In this document: positions 33,107 through 42,125 of the stretch, in pieces
How positions within the stretch are numbered: position 1 is the stretch's first letter
How the letters are laid out: every line of letters starts with the position of its first letter
NCBI GenBank assembly: GCA_016706865.1
Contig: JADJIS010000002.1
Coordinates: 1,488,001-1,552,000 of the forward strand
Source of the DNA: Bacteroidota bacterium
GTDB taxonomy: Bacteria; Bacteroidota; Bacteroidia; Chitinophagales; BACL12
Direction of reading: 5' to 3'
DNA: 64,000 nucleotides
Notes under the pieces: generated by a model
What the model saw: only the letters and a program-made list of their open reading frames with translations
Database searches by the model: none
What the model was told of the DNA's origin: nothing
Translations under genes and position numbers: made by a program

Positions 33107-33468
33107 CCGTAAAGAAAAAAAGCATCCTCAAAATGTTTAAAAAACCATTTTTCGTCCTTTGATCTGAAAATAGCTATGATATCAAAGCGCACCTCTTTTT
33201 CCAGATTTTTTTCATATAAATAGTTTCCCGCTGCCCTCACCATGAGTTTTTGTTTGGCACTGGTCACCGATTCCTCAGGGTAACCAAACACATAACTGCT
33301 GCGGGTCTTCACCTCTACAAAAACAATAATATCCTTAAAACCGGCAATAATATCCACTTCCGCCCTGCCACTTCTATAGTTTTTTTCCAGTATCACATAT
33401 CCTTTCTCCTGCAAAAAGGCCACTGCTTTTTCCTCTCCCTCCTTCCCCAATTCGTTGTGCCTGCCCAT
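33103..33468 (-). CDS. yraN: YraN (UPF0102) endonuclease-like protein
   Basis: Starting at ATG 33468, the protein is 121 aa and begins MGRHNELGKEGEEKAVAFL, as YraN proteins do. The core has GRAEVDIIAGFKDIIVFVEVKTRSS with the Asp, Glu and Lys residues of a PD-(D/E)xK nuclease fold. The frame's earlier Met (33525) would overlap the divergent isomerase gene and lacks homologous sequence. Its biological role remains unclear, though family members resemble Holliday-junction resolvases. Only 24 bp separate its start from the divergent gene. Confidence 0.92.
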   Translation of the reverse strand: MGRHNELGKEGEEKAVAFLQEKGYVILEKNYRSGRAEVDIIAGFKDIIVFVEVKTRSSYVFGYPEESVTSAKQKLMVRAAGNYLYEKNLEKEVRFDIIAIFRSKDEKWFFKHFEDAFFLYG

Positions 33469-33483
33469 AAAATCGTATTTTTG
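33455..33483 (+). promoter_or_regulatory. Promoter of the phosphoglucose/mannose isomerase gene
   Basis: TTG at 33455-33457 and TATTTTTG at 33476-33483 are spaced 18 bp, inside the start of yraN. The ATG at 33493 follows 9 bp later. Confidence 0.45.
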
Positions 33484-33492
33484 TATGTGACG

Positions 33493-34473
33493 ATGGACAA
33501 ATATATTGATAGATTTCGGGAACAACTGATCGAAGCTCTCGCGATCGGTGAACAGATATCTGAAATTAAAACGGGAAGACCTATTACCAATATCCTCATC
33601 TCGGGTATGGGTGGATCGGGAATTGGAGGAGCGATTGTGCAGGAATTTGTTGCCGATAAATTGAATATTCCAGTAGCTATTATAAATGATTATGATCTCC
33701 CGACTTATGCTGCGGAAAATACCTTATTTATTTGTTGCAGTTATTCGGGGAACACAGAGGAAACACTTTCCACCTTTCATCAGGCTCTTGAAAAAAAATG
33801 TTTCGTGGTATGTATCACCACAGGAGGAAAATTAAAAGAACTTGGAGAAATAAATAATTTTCCAACTGTAATTATTCCCGGAGGAATGCCTCCGAGAACA
33901 TGTTTGGGATATTCTCTTGTTGCACAACTTTATGTTTTGTATAAAATGGGTTTAATTGAGGATGATTTTATTACTCAAATTAAAAGAGCCGCAGATCTTT
34001 TGTTGAAATTAGAAGAAGAAATTAAAATTACAGCTAAATCAATAGCTGAAAAAATAAAAGATACCATCCCGATAATTTATTCCTCTGCCCCTATGCAAAA
34101 CATTGGATTGCGTTTAAAACAACAAATAAACGAAAATGCAAAAATGCACTGTTTTGCAAATGTAATTCCGGAAATGAATCACAATGAGTTGGTTGCATAT
34201 TATGAAAGAAATAATAACTTGTCGGTAATATACCTCCGTGATAAAAGTGCGTCAGAACAAATAAATAAACGATTCGACCTTTGTGCTGAATTGATTCAAC
34301 CAAAAGTTTTAGTGATGGAAGAATTTTATGCCGAAGGAACTACACACTTTGAAAAATTGTTGTACCTTGTTCATCTGGGCGATTGGCTGAGTTATTATTT
34401 ATCGGAATTAAAGTCAGTGGATGCGATAAAGATACACAGCCTCGATTGGCTTAAAACAGAATTGGAGAATTAA
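33493..34473 (+). CDS. Bifunctional phosphoglucose/phosphomannose isomerase
   Basis: The 326-aa enzyme begins at ATG 33493 (MDKYIDRFREQL); the longer frame from 33250 is antisense to yraN. It has a first SIS domain with ISGMGGSGIGGAIV (about 35-48) and CCSYSGNTEETLS. The C-terminal bifunctional PGI/PMI domain has EMNHNELVAYY and KLLYLVHLGDWLSYYL. It interconverts glucose-6-P or mannose-6-P with fructose-6-P. The gene is followed without a gap by lipB, so they are likely in one transcript. Confidence 0.92.
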   Translation: MDKYIDRFREQLIEALAIGEQISEIKTGRPITNILISGMGGSGIGGAIVQEFVADKLNIPVAIINDYDLPTYAAENTLFICCSYSGNTEETLSTFHQALEKKCFVVCITTGGKLKELGEINNFPTVIIPGGMPPRTCLGYSLVAQLYVLYKMGLIEDDFITQIKRAADLLLKLEEEIKITAKSIAEKIKDTIPIIYSSAPMQNIGLRLKQQINENAKMHCFANVIPEMNHNELVAYYERNNNLSVIYLRDKSASEQINKRFDLCAELIQPKVLVMEEFYAEGTTHFEKLLYLVHLGDWLSYYLSELKSVDAIKIHSLDWLKTELEN

Positions 34474-35172
34474 ATGCAATTAGTAAAATACCGCGACCTT
34501 GGAACTATGGAATATGATTTTGCATGGAAACTGCAACAGAGTATTTTTGATGATATAGTAGCAAAAAAATTAAAGAACAGAACCCTGATGCCTGATGACC
34601 AATTAAATTATCAGCATCATTTATTGTTTGTTGAACATGATCCCGTAATAACAATGGGAAAGAATGCGGATGAAAAAAATTTGTTGTTGAATGAAGATTT
34701 TTTGAAACAAAAGGGCGTTCAGTTATTTCATATCAACAGGGGAGGAGATATAACCTATCACGGTCCCGGTCAAGTTGTAGGATATCCGATATTAGATCTG
34801 GATAATTTTTTTACCGATCTGGGAAAATATCTCCGAAGTATTGAGGAGGTGATAATTAAAACGCTCGCTGAATATAATTTGATCGGTGAACGCTTAAAAG
34901 GTGCAACAGGTGTTTGGCTGGATGCCGATAAACCAACTGCCAGAAAAATATGTGCAATTGGTATTAGAAGCAGCAGATGGGTTACCATGCACGGATTTGC
35001 ATTTAACGTGAATACTGATCTGAGTTATTTTGATTTTATAATTCCCTGCGGAATAACAGATAAAGCAGTAACATCATTAAAAAAAGAATTAGGAAGGGAA
35101 ATTGATATGCAGGAGGTTAAGAATAAATTGAAAAGGAATTTTGAAATAGTATTTAATTGTAAACTGATATAA
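34474..35172 (+). CDS. lipB: Octanoyl-[acyl-carrier-protein]:protein N-octanoyltransferase
   Basis: The 232-aa enzyme transfers octanoyl chains from ACP to lipoyl domains. It shows LLFVEHDPVITMGK, the conserved HINRGGDITYHGPGQVVGYPILDL segment (about 87-110), and the catalytic pair: Cys in IIPCGITDK near 190 and the Lys of GVWLDADKPTARKICAIG. The gene directly follows the isomerase and its stop overlaps the next start by one base (TAATG), indicating a three-gene operon. Confidence 0.96.
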   Translation: MQLVKYRDLGTMEYDFAWKLQQSIFDDIVAKKLKNRTLMPDDQLNYQHHLLFVEHDPVITMGKNADEKNLLLNEDFLKQKGVQLFHINRGGDITYHGPGQVVGYPILDLDNFFTDLGKYLRSIEEVIIKTLAEYNLIGERLKGATGVWLDADKPTARKICAIGIRSSRWVTMHGFAFNVNTDLSYFDFIIPCGITDKAVTSLKKELGREIDMQEVKNKLKRNFEIVFNCKLI

Positions 35173-36230
35173 TGGCTGAGCAAGAAGAGGATATAGAAAT
35201 AAATGATCTATCGGGTGATACGGAAGAGGAATTGTATGAACATTATCGCGTAACCACCGATAAAAAACAAGAACCTCTTCGAATAGATAAATTTTTATTT
35301 AATCGCATAGAAAATATTTCGCGCACAAGAATTCAAAATGCCGCATTGGCGGGTTGTATTTTAGTGAACGATGTTCCTGTGCGCTCCAGCTACAAAATAA
35401 AACCGGGTGATACTATTGTTGTGGTATTGCCACAAAAACCTGCAAAATACGATGTTCGTCCCGAAAATATTCCCTTGAATATTATGTATGAGGATGATGA
35501 TATCATCGTAATTAATAAACCTGCTGGAATGGTTGTGCATCCCGGACTCGGTAATTTCAGCGGTACTTTAGTAAATGCATTGTTATATCATTTTCAAGGT
35601 TTACCACAAAGGGAAGATGAACCTTTTCGCCCAGGACTTGCACACAGAATTGATAAAAATACCACAGGAATTATCATAGCAGCAAAAAATGAATTTTCCT
35701 TAGCGCATCTCGCAAAACAATTTTTCGATCACTCTATTCAAAGAAAATATATTGCTTTAGTTTGGGGCGAATTTGAAGAAAAACAAGGAACCATAGTTGG
35801 AAATATTGCACGCCATCTTCGATTCAGAAAAATATTTACAGTGTATCCTCCAGGTGGAGAAATTGGTAAACATGCAATAACGCATTATAAGGTTTTGGAG
35901 AGTTTTGGTTATACCAGTTTGGTGGAATGTCAATTGGAAACCGGTCGTACACATCAGATCCGTGTGCATATGCAACATATCAATCATCCTGTATTTGCAG
36001 ATAATACTTATGGCGGCGACAGAATTGTAAAGGGTACAATATATACCAAGTACAAACAGTTTATTGATAATTGTTTCGAGATAATCCAGCGTCAATCGCT
36101 TCATGCAAAATCTCTGGGTTTCATCCACCCAAAAACAAACGAACCCATGTTTTTTGAAAGTGATCTGCCACCCGATATGCAACAGGTAATTGAAAAGTGG
36201 CGTCACTATGCGAAATTTTTGAAACTTTAA
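35172..36230 (+). CDS. RluA-family 23S rRNA pseudouridine synthase (RluD-like)
   Basis: The 352-aa enzyme has an N-terminal S4 RNA-binding domain (about 35-85), the strand IVINKPAGMVVHPG, and the catalytic motif HRIDKNTTG with its Asp, the family's HRLDxxTSG. ETGRTHQIRVHM follows. It isomerises uridines in rRNA, most likely large-subunit sites as RluD does. It overlaps lipB by one base. The next gene starts 23 bp later but encodes an unrelated secreted protease. Confidence 0.94.
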   Translation: MAEQEEDIEINDLSGDTEEELYEHYRVTTDKKQEPLRIDKFLFNRIENISRTRIQNAALAGCILVNDVPVRSSYKIKPGDTIVVVLPQKPAKYDVRPENIPLNIMYEDDDIIVINKPAGMVVHPGLGNFSGTLVNALLYHFQGLPQREDEPFRPGLAHRIDKNTTGIIIAAKNEFSLAHLAKQFFDHSIQRKYIALVWGEFEEKQGTIVGNIARHLRFRKIFTVYPPGGEIGKHAITHYKVLESFGYTSLVECQLETGRTHQIRVHMQHINHPVFADNTYGGDRIVKGTIYTKYKQFIDNCFEIIQRQSLHAKSLGFIHPKTNEPMFFESDLPPDMQQVIEKWRHYAKFLKL

Positions 36231-36253
36231 AAATTGTATTACCTTTCGTCTGT

Positions 36254-37510
36254 ATGAAAAGTCAGTCCTCCACTCTTTTAACATTGTTTTTCCTCATGAT
36301 CAACATGTTTGTTTTCGGGCAAACACAAAAATGTTATACCGATGGATTTTTACAATCCCTGCAACAAACTGATCCTGCCAAATATGAAAAAATGAGGGCA
36401 GCACAAACCGATCTGTTATTCACCAATGCAAAAATTACGGATGATATTTATATGATTCCAATTGTAGTGCATGTGGTATATAAAACAGAGTCACAAAACA
36501 TCAGCGACATTGAAATTTTTGAACAGATCAATGTCCTTAACGAAGATTTCAGAAGATTAAATCCCGATACAATAAACACATTACCCGGATTTCAGGGTGT
36601 TGCCGCTGATTGCAGAATTGAATTTTGCCTCGCTCAATTTGACCCGGAAGGAAATCCAACCTCCGGAATTATTCGCACTCATACAGATACAACGGAATGG
36701 TTGCTTGGATTTTCAGAAAAAGTGAAATTTACCAATCAGGGTGGAGATGATGGATGGCCAGCGATCAGTTATCTCAATATTTGGGTATGTAATTTAGAGG
36801 ATGGCATTTTAGGATATGCATATGGTCCGCCCTCCGGTGCACCTGACGCTGGAGATGGAATAGTAGTGGATTATAAAAATTTCGGACTTGGCGATGTTTC
36901 TTCAAAACCCTATGATCTTGGCAGAACAACCACACATGAAATTGGCCATTGGCTCGGATTAAATCATGTTTGGAGCGGATTTGGTTCTTGTGGGGCTATG
37001 GATGATGGAATTGAAGATACTCCTCCACAATCAGGCGAAACTTATGGATGTCCGGAGGGTGAAGTTTACGATATTTGCAGTCCTGAATCTCCCGGAATTA
37101 TGTATCAAAATTATCTGGATTACACAGATGATGCATGTATGAATTTATTTACCGAAGGGCAAAAAAATAAAATGCGTTCTGTTATTGAAACCAAACGCGC
37201 TTCTCTTCTTTTTTCTTCCGCAGGTTGTAATGAAATTCCGCCGTTACCGGGTGATATTGCTGAATTGATAATTTATCCCGTTCCTACAAGCGGGGAATTC
37301 ACGATTGTGATCAAAAACTTTCTTGCCCTGCAGGAAAATATGGAAATTAATATTTATGATGCTTTGGGACAGCTGGTTTCAACCGCAAATCCAACATCCG
37401 CAAATACTGTTGCACAGTATTTCAACCTGAGCCATTTGGCTACAGGCTGTTATTTCGTTAGGGTGTTCAATGGCACTTACTTTTTGACAGACCAGTTTTT
37501 GCTCTATTGA
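36254..37510 (+). CDS. Secreted M43 (pappalysin/cytophagalysin-type) zinc metalloprotease with T9SS domain
   Basis: ATG at 36254 opens a signal peptide (MKSQSSTLLTLFFLM, cleavage after FGQ), giving 418 aa. The zinc motif is HEIGHWLGLNH (HExxHxxGxxH), with a probable Met-turn in GIMYQNYLDYTDD. The propeptide-like part has VVHVVYKTESQNISD and VLNEDFRRLN, typical of the M43 family. The C-terminus is a T9SS sorting domain (IYPVPTSGEFTIVI). It is the first of two tandem paralogues, separated by about 100 bp that holds a separate promoter. Confidence 0.93.
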   Translation: MKSQSSTLLTLFFLMINMFVFGQTQKCYTDGFLQSLQQTDPAKYEKMRAAQTDLLFTNAKITDDIYMIPIVVHVVYKTESQNISDIEIFEQINVLNEDFRRLNPDTINTLPGFQGVAADCRIEFCLAQFDPEGNPTSGIIRTHTDTTEWLLGFSEKVKFTNQGGDDGWPAISYLNIWVCNLEDGILGYAYGPPSGAPDAGDGIVVDYKNFGLGDVSSKPYDLGRTTTHEIGHWLGLNHVWSGFGSCGAMDDGIEDTPPQSGETYGCPEGEVYDICSPESPGIMYQNYLDYTDDACMNLFTEGQKNKMRSVIETKRASLLFSSAGCNEIPPLPGDIAELIIYPVPTSGEFTIVIKNFLALQENMEINIYDALGQLVSTANPTSANTVAQYFNLSHLATGCYFVRVFNGTYFLTDQFLLY

Positions 37511-37548
37511 TTTGTGACTTATATCAACACAAATTAAATTGTTTACAC

Positions 37549-37580
37549 ACGCAATTATTCCCTCGCACTTCTTAACTTTG
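37549..37580 (+). promoter_or_regulatory. Promoter of the second M43 protease gene
   Basis: TTG at 37549-37551, 21 bp, then TAACTTTG at 37573-37580, with the ATG 33 bp downstream. Confidence 0.55.
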
Positions 37581-37613
37581 TGTAACAATTTTAACACCTA
37601 ACCTATATTAAGA

Positions 37614-38912
37614 ATGAAAAAAATGTTACTCTCAGGGTTGATCCTGATGTCGTCGTTTGCTGTGTTTGGTCAAACCATCCGCTGCGGTTACAATACCTAT
37701 CTCAAGCAGCTTGAGCAGAACTTTCCGGATGAATACAACCAGATTTTAGCAGCTGAGGAAGAAGCGAAAGCCTATTCTAACAGCACCACTACCTATAAAA
37801 CCAACGGGGGAGTTTATACCATCCCGGTTGTTGTGCATATTGTTTATTCAAGTGCAAGTCAGAATATTGACGATGAATTTGTAACGTCCCAATTGGAAGT
37901 TCTAAACGAAGATTTCCGCCGGTTAAATGCAGACGCAGATGAAACTCCTGCTGCATTTGAAGGTGATGCAGGTGATGCCCAGATCGAATTTTGTCTCGCT
38001 CAACAGGATCCTGATGGAGTAATACACTCTGGAATAACCAGAACGGAGACTGATATTACAAGTTGGAATTTATTTGCCGATGCCGGTGATGATAATTATG
38101 CCGACAATGTGAAATTTACCAATAAAGGTGGCGAGGATGCCTGGCCACGCGCTGACTACCTTAATATTTGGGTTTGTAATATAACAGGCGGTATTTTAGG
38201 TTATGCCACTCCTCCAGGAGGAATTTCAACAAAAGATGGGGTTGTGATCGGATATAAATATTTTGGAGTTGATGGTGCCGGTTCAGATGTTTACGATAAA
38301 GGTCGCACAGCAACCCATGAAGTTGGGCACTGGATGAGCCTTAAACATATTTGGGGGGACGATGATTTTGCGCCAGATCCGAATTGTGGAGGTAGTGACG
38401 GTATGGACGACACCCCAAATCAAGGTCTTGCCACCTATGGAAATCCTTCATTCCCACAATTAGATGATTGTTCGCCTTTAAGTCCAGGTATTCAATTTAT
38501 GAATTTTATGGATTACACTGATGATGGTGCAATGAATATGTTTTCCAATGATCAAATCACTAAAATGCGTGATATTTTGGAAACCTCTCGTTCAACTATT
38601 CCTGAATCAAACAGATGCGAAGAAGGTGGAGTGGATATTAACGAAGTGTTAAAAAATAAATTGATTCAGCTGACAGTTTATCCTAATCCATCAAAAGGTG
38701 AATTTATTTTTCAAATGAAAAATTTTGAAAATAAGGAGATCACAGTGGAAATTTATAATTTAACAGGTGAACTAATTAATAGAATTCTCGTTAACAATAC
38801 AGGTGATGACAAGGTGGTTTTTGATGCCGGAATATTGAGTGCCGGTGATTATCTTGTTAAAGCTTCAGACGGTGAATTTATTTTAACACAAAAGATCACG
38901 GTCATTAAATAA
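37614..38912 (+). CDS. Second secreted M43 zinc metalloprotease with T9SS domain
   Basis: The 432-aa paralogue has a signal peptide (MKKMLLSGLILMSS, cleavage after FGQ), the same VVHIVYSSASQNIDD and VLNEDFRRLN segments, and the zinc motif HEVGHWMSLKH. The usual Gly after HExxHxx is Ser here, an atypical HExxHxxSxxH. The Met-turn region IQFMNFMDYTDD is present. The C-terminus has a sorting domain (VYPNPSKGEFIFQM). It has its own promoter and a clear terminator, so it is a separate unit. Confidence 0.92.
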   Translation: MKKMLLSGLILMSSFAVFGQTIRCGYNTYLKQLEQNFPDEYNQILAAEEEAKAYSNSTTTYKTNGGVYTIPVVVHIVYSSASQNIDDEFVTSQLEVLNEDFRRLNADADETPAAFEGDAGDAQIEFCLAQQDPDGVIHSGITRTETDITSWNLFADAGDDNYADNVKFTNKGGEDAWPRADYLNIWVCNITGGILGYATPPGGISTKDGVVIGYKYFGVDGAGSDVYDKGRTATHEVGHWMSLKHIWGDDDFAPDPNCGGSDGMDDTPNQGLATYGNPSFPQLDDCSPLSPGIQFMNFMDYTDDGAMNMFSNDQITKMRDILETSRSTIPESNRCEEGGVDINEVLKNKLIQLTVYPNPSKGEFIFQMKNFENKEITVEIYNLTGELINRILVNNTGDDKVVFDAGILSAGDYLVKASDGEFILTQKITVIK

Positions 38913-38936
38913 TGAAAAAAAGTATTAACTCATAAT

Positions 38937-38971
38937 AAAAAAGTGGTTGGCTAATTTTCAACCACTTTTTT
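38937..38971 (+). terminator. Rho-independent terminator of the M43 gene
   Basis: GTGGTTG and CAACCAC form a 7-bp stem with flanking A and T runs, so it could work in both directions. It lies 25 bp past the protease stop and just before mqnE. Confidence 0.85.
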
Positions 38972-38985
38972 ATTTATACCATGTT

Positions 38986-40185
38986 ATGAAACGCGAAGAG
39001 GAAATTTTACAACTGCTTACAAGTACAACCGACGATTTACAACTCCATGCAATTGCCGCAAAAGTTTTAAAGGAAGAAAGATTAAATGTTGAGGAAGGAA
39101 TAATTTTATTTGAAAAAGCTTCACTCGGATTTGTAGGTACACTTGCTGATCATATTCGCAGAAAAAAACATGGTGATATCACTTATTTCAACCGCAATTT
39201 TCATATCGAACCAACCAATTTATGTGTATTTGATTGTAAATTTTGTTCCTATTCCCGTTTATTAAAACAACGCAGCGATGGATGGGTGATGAGCAAGGAG
39301 GAGATGTTGGATATTGTGCGTTCTTATAAAGATAAACCTGTAACGGAAGTACATATTGTTGGGGGAGTTTTACCGGAATTAAATCTGGAATGGTTTGCAG
39401 ATATTTTAAAGGAAATTAAAAATTTGCGTCCTGATGTTCACATTAAAGGATTTACTGCAGTGGAATTGGAATACATGATCCGTAAATCAAAAATGTCGAT
39501 TCGCGATGGATTAAAATATTTGATGGATGCAGGATTAGGTTCTTTGCCCGGTGGAGGTGCTGAAATATTTGATGAGGAAATAAGAAATATTATTTGTGCA
39601 GATAAATGTGATACCAAAACCTGGTTGGAAATTCACCAGACAGCTCATGAACTCGGAATGCACAGCAATGCAACTATGTTATACGGACATATCGAAAATT
39701 ATGCGCATCGCATCGACCATATGGAACGATTGAGAACTTTGCAGGATATTACGGGTGGATTTAATTGTTTTATTCCGTTGAAGTTTAGAAATCAAAACAA
39801 TCAGATGAGTAATATTGCAGAAGTGAGTGTGATTGAAGATCTGAAAAATTATGCTGTTTCCAGAATTTATCTCGATAATTTTCCGCATATCAAAGCTTAT
39901 TGGCCAATGATAGGAAGAGAAAATGCACAACTCAGTTTAAATTTTGGTGTTAACGATATGGATGGAACAATTGATGATACAACAAAAATTTATTCCATGG
40001 CAGGAGCGGAAGAACAATCCCCCGTTTTAACAACAAAAGAAATTTGTGCATTAATTCTTGCAGCCGGAAAAGTCCCCGTTGAACGCGATACTCTATACAA
40101 CACCATTCGCAATTATGAAAACGTTGATCTTGATGCAGAATTTGGTATAGATCATCATATAAGTCTGAATGTTATAAATAATTAA
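38986..40185 (+). CDS. mqnE: Aminodeoxyfutalosine synthase (radical SAM)
   Basis: ATG at 38986 is used because the longer frame from 38947 begins in the terminator. The 399-aa radical SAM enzyme has the 4Fe-4S motif CVFDCKFC (CxxxCxxC, about residues 75-82), after HIEPTNL. VTEVHIVGGVLPELNLEWF and the distal SLPGGGAEIFDEEIR match MqnE. It joins the chorismate-derived enolpyruvyl benzoate made by MqnA to SAM, forming aminofutalosine for menaquinone. mqnA lies two genes downstream. Confidence 0.93.
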   Translation: MKREEEILQLLTSTTDDLQLHAIAAKVLKEERLNVEEGIILFEKASLGFVGTLADHIRRKKHGDITYFNRNFHIEPTNLCVFDCKFCSYSRLLKQRSDGWVMSKEEMLDIVRSYKDKPVTEVHIVGGVLPELNLEWFADILKEIKNLRPDVHIKGFTAVELEYMIRKSKMSIRDGLKYLMDAGLGSLPGGGAEIFDEEIRNIICADKCDTKTWLEIHQTAHELGMHSNATMLYGHIENYAHRIDHMERLRTLQDITGGFNCFIPLKFRNQNNQMSNIAEVSVIEDLKNYAVSRIYLDNFPHIKAYWPMIGRENAQLSLNFGVNDMDGTIDDTTKIYSMAGAEEQSPVLTTKEICALILAAGKVPVERDTLYNTIRNYENVDLDAEFGIDHHISLNVINN

Positions 40186-40254
40186 ATTGATCTATACTTC
40201 CCGCAACCTTCGCGATCTTCCCGCCTTACCGGCCAAAAAACTTAAACCCTTCCA

Positions 40255-40863
40255 TTGAAAAAAGAAATATATCTAATCCGTCACGGTGAAACCGATTTTA
40301 ATAACTTAGGTATAGTGCAAGGTCGTGGAGTAAACAGTTCTATAAACGAAAAAGGTATTAGCCAGGCGCAACAATTTTACGACGTTTACAAAAATACCGG
40401 ATTTGAAAAAATATATGTTTCCCTTTTAAAACGAACGGAAGAAACTATTTCACCGTTTAAACAATTAAATATTCCTATAGAAAAACATGTTGGGTTGGAT
40501 GAAATAAGTTGGGGAGTTCATGAAGGGCAAAACAGTGGAGATACCTTCAAAGATTTTTATCGCATTATACATTTATGGACCGAAGGTGATCTTGAAGCAA
40601 AAATGGAAGCAGGGGAGAGTCCCTTGGAAGTGCAAAACAGACAGTTGGAATTTCTAAAGGTATTGAAAAATGCGACGGAGCAAAAAGTTTTAATTTGTTC
40701 TCATGGAAGAGCGATCAGAATTTTATTATGCACCATGTTAAATAAACCCCTTAATGAAATGGATACTTTTCCGCACCATAATGTGAGTCTTTATAAACTC
40801 AATTATGAAGATGATATTTTTACACTTGAAAATTTTAATGATATAGCGCATTTAAATGGATAA
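40255..40863 (+). CDS. Histidine phosphatase-family protein (phosphoglycerate mutase-like)
   Basis: The 202-aa protein has the RHG motif IYLIRHGETDFN at the N-terminus, SLLKRTEET, the acid region ISWGVHEG, and the second catalytic His in ICSHGRAIR. The substrate is unknown; broad phosphatases of this family act on sugars and nucleotides. The start appears to be TTG at 40255, since no ATG is found before the RHG motif. Its end overlaps the mqnA start by 8 nt, so it is co-translated within the mqn operon. Confidence 0.88.
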   Translation: MKKEIYLIRHGETDFNNLGIVQGRGVNSSINEKGISQAQQFYDVYKNTGFEKIYVSLLKRTEETISPFKQLNIPIEKHVGLDEISWGVHEGQNSGDTFKDFYRIIHLWTEGDLEAKMEAGESPLEVQNRQLEFLKVLKNATEQKVLICSHGRAIRILLCTMLNKPLNEMDTFPHHNVSLYKLNYEDDIFTLENFNDIAHLNG

Positions 40864-41623
40864 TAAAATTGTAATTTCTTTAGTTAGTTATTTAAATACC
40901 AAACCTTTTTTATACGGTTTGGAGCATTCAGCAATCAGTGAAAGACTGGATCTTCAATTGGATATTCCCTCAGTAGGAGGAAAAAAATTATTGGAAAATT
41001 CAGTAGATATCGGATTAGTACCCGTTGCCGTTTTAGCAAAATTGAACGATGCCCAAATAATTACCGATTATTGTATTGGAGCTGATGGCCCTGTTAAAAG
41101 TGTAAGTGTATTTTCTGAAATACCAATTGAAGAAGCAGAAAATATTTTTCTTGATTATCATTCACTTACATCCGTTCAATTACTTAAAATATTATTACAC
41201 GATCATTGGAAAATAACTCCCAATCTTATATCAGCACATGATGGGTATATCAATGAAATAAAGGGCAAAACAGCGGGTTTGGTAATTGGTGACAGAGCAT
41301 TGGCATTAAATAATAAATATCCTTACGTTTACGATCTTAGCGAAGCCTGGAAAAAAATGACGGGATTACCCTTTGTTTTTGCCGCCTGGATAACGCGTAA
41401 ACCACAATATTCCGATAATATTTTTGAATTAAATGAGGCATTAAAATACGGTGTTCATCATATAGACGAAGTTGTTGATACCTACGATTCCGGCCTCCTC
41501 AAAAAATCCGAATTAAAAGACTATCTCCAAAACGACATCGACTATAATCTCGATTCCCTAAAACGCAAAGCCCTCGATCTTTTCATCGGCAAAATAAAAA
41601 ACGCGGAGATTGTGAATCAATGA
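40856..41623 (+). CDS. mqnA: Chorismate dehydratase
   Basis: The 255-aa protein matches MqnA: ISLVSYLNTKPFLYGL at the N-terminus (substrate-binding Asn), SVDIGLVPVAVLAKL, and DYCIGADGPVKSV. The late LPFVFAAWITRK segment completes the periplasmic-binding-protein-like fold used by this cytosolic enzyme. It dehydrates chorismate to 3-enolpyruvyl-benzoate, the first step of the futalosine menaquinone route. It overlaps the phosphatase gene by 8 nt and acts before mqnE in the same cluster. Confidence 0.94.
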   Translation: MDNKIVISLVSYLNTKPFLYGLEHSAISERLDLQLDIPSVGGKKLLENSVDIGLVPVAVLAKLNDAQIITDYCIGADGPVKSVSVFSEIPIEEAENIFLDYHSLTSVQLLKILLHDHWKITPNLISAHDGYINEIKGKTAGLVIGDRALALNNKYPYVYDLSEAWKKMTGLPFVFAAWITRKPQYSDNIFELNEALKYGVHHIDEVVDTYDSGLLKKSELKDYLQNDIDYNLDSLKRKALDLFIGKIKNAEIVNQ

Positions 41624-41664
41624 GGCAATTATTTCCGCTGCGAATAAATGTTGAAATTATAGAT

Positions 41665-41967
41665 TATAATGTCACCCCTCTGGGGTTTGTATTTTCTATT
41701 GTTACGGTTTATTATAATAATGTCACCCCTCTGGGGTTTAATCGGATTATATGTGTTAATATAACTTCTACCATATAACTTATAATCAGATTTTAAATAT
41801 AAATATTATTAGACTATATTAATATACCTTTTAAAAATTGGGAAAAAAAATATTACGATAAAGAATATATTTCTAAATAACATCGCACAAAACCCCAGCG
41901 GGGTAGCATTATTATAGAAATATCATGAAAGAATCAGAATCAAACCCCGTAGGGGGTGACATTATAA
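41665..41967. repeat. Four REP-like palindromes, two direct and two inverted
   Basis: ATAATGTCACCCCTCTGGGGTTT occurs at about 41666-41688 and 41717-41739. Inverse copies occur at about 41889-41914 (AAACCCCAGCGGGGTAGCATTATTAT) and 41942-41967 (AAACCCCGTAGGGGGTGACATTAT). Each holds a 4-5 bp CCCC/GGGG hairpin with a changing loop. They face each other across about 150 bp of AT-rich DNA. The remainder of 41624-42125 shows no gene. Confidence 0.9.
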
Positions 41968-42125
41968 TCAATCTTGCCAACATCGGTTAGCAGGGGATAA
42001 TCTTTATGCTTAAATTTATATCATCTTATTATTTTTATCCCTTTAAATCTGCCCAATCAGCGTCATCCGCGTTCCCTTTTTTTAACCTATTATACCATAG
42101 TTGGTGCTTTCCAACTACATGATAC

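Noticed and set aside
33250..33492. 81-residue N-terminal extension of the isomerase
   Set aside because: It is antisense to the conserved yraN coding sequence, and the SIS domain begins naturally after ATG 33493.
35757..36284. 175-aa minus-strand ORF inside the RluA-family gene
   Set aside because: It is a shadow of a clearly conserved gene in another frame, with no domain of its own.
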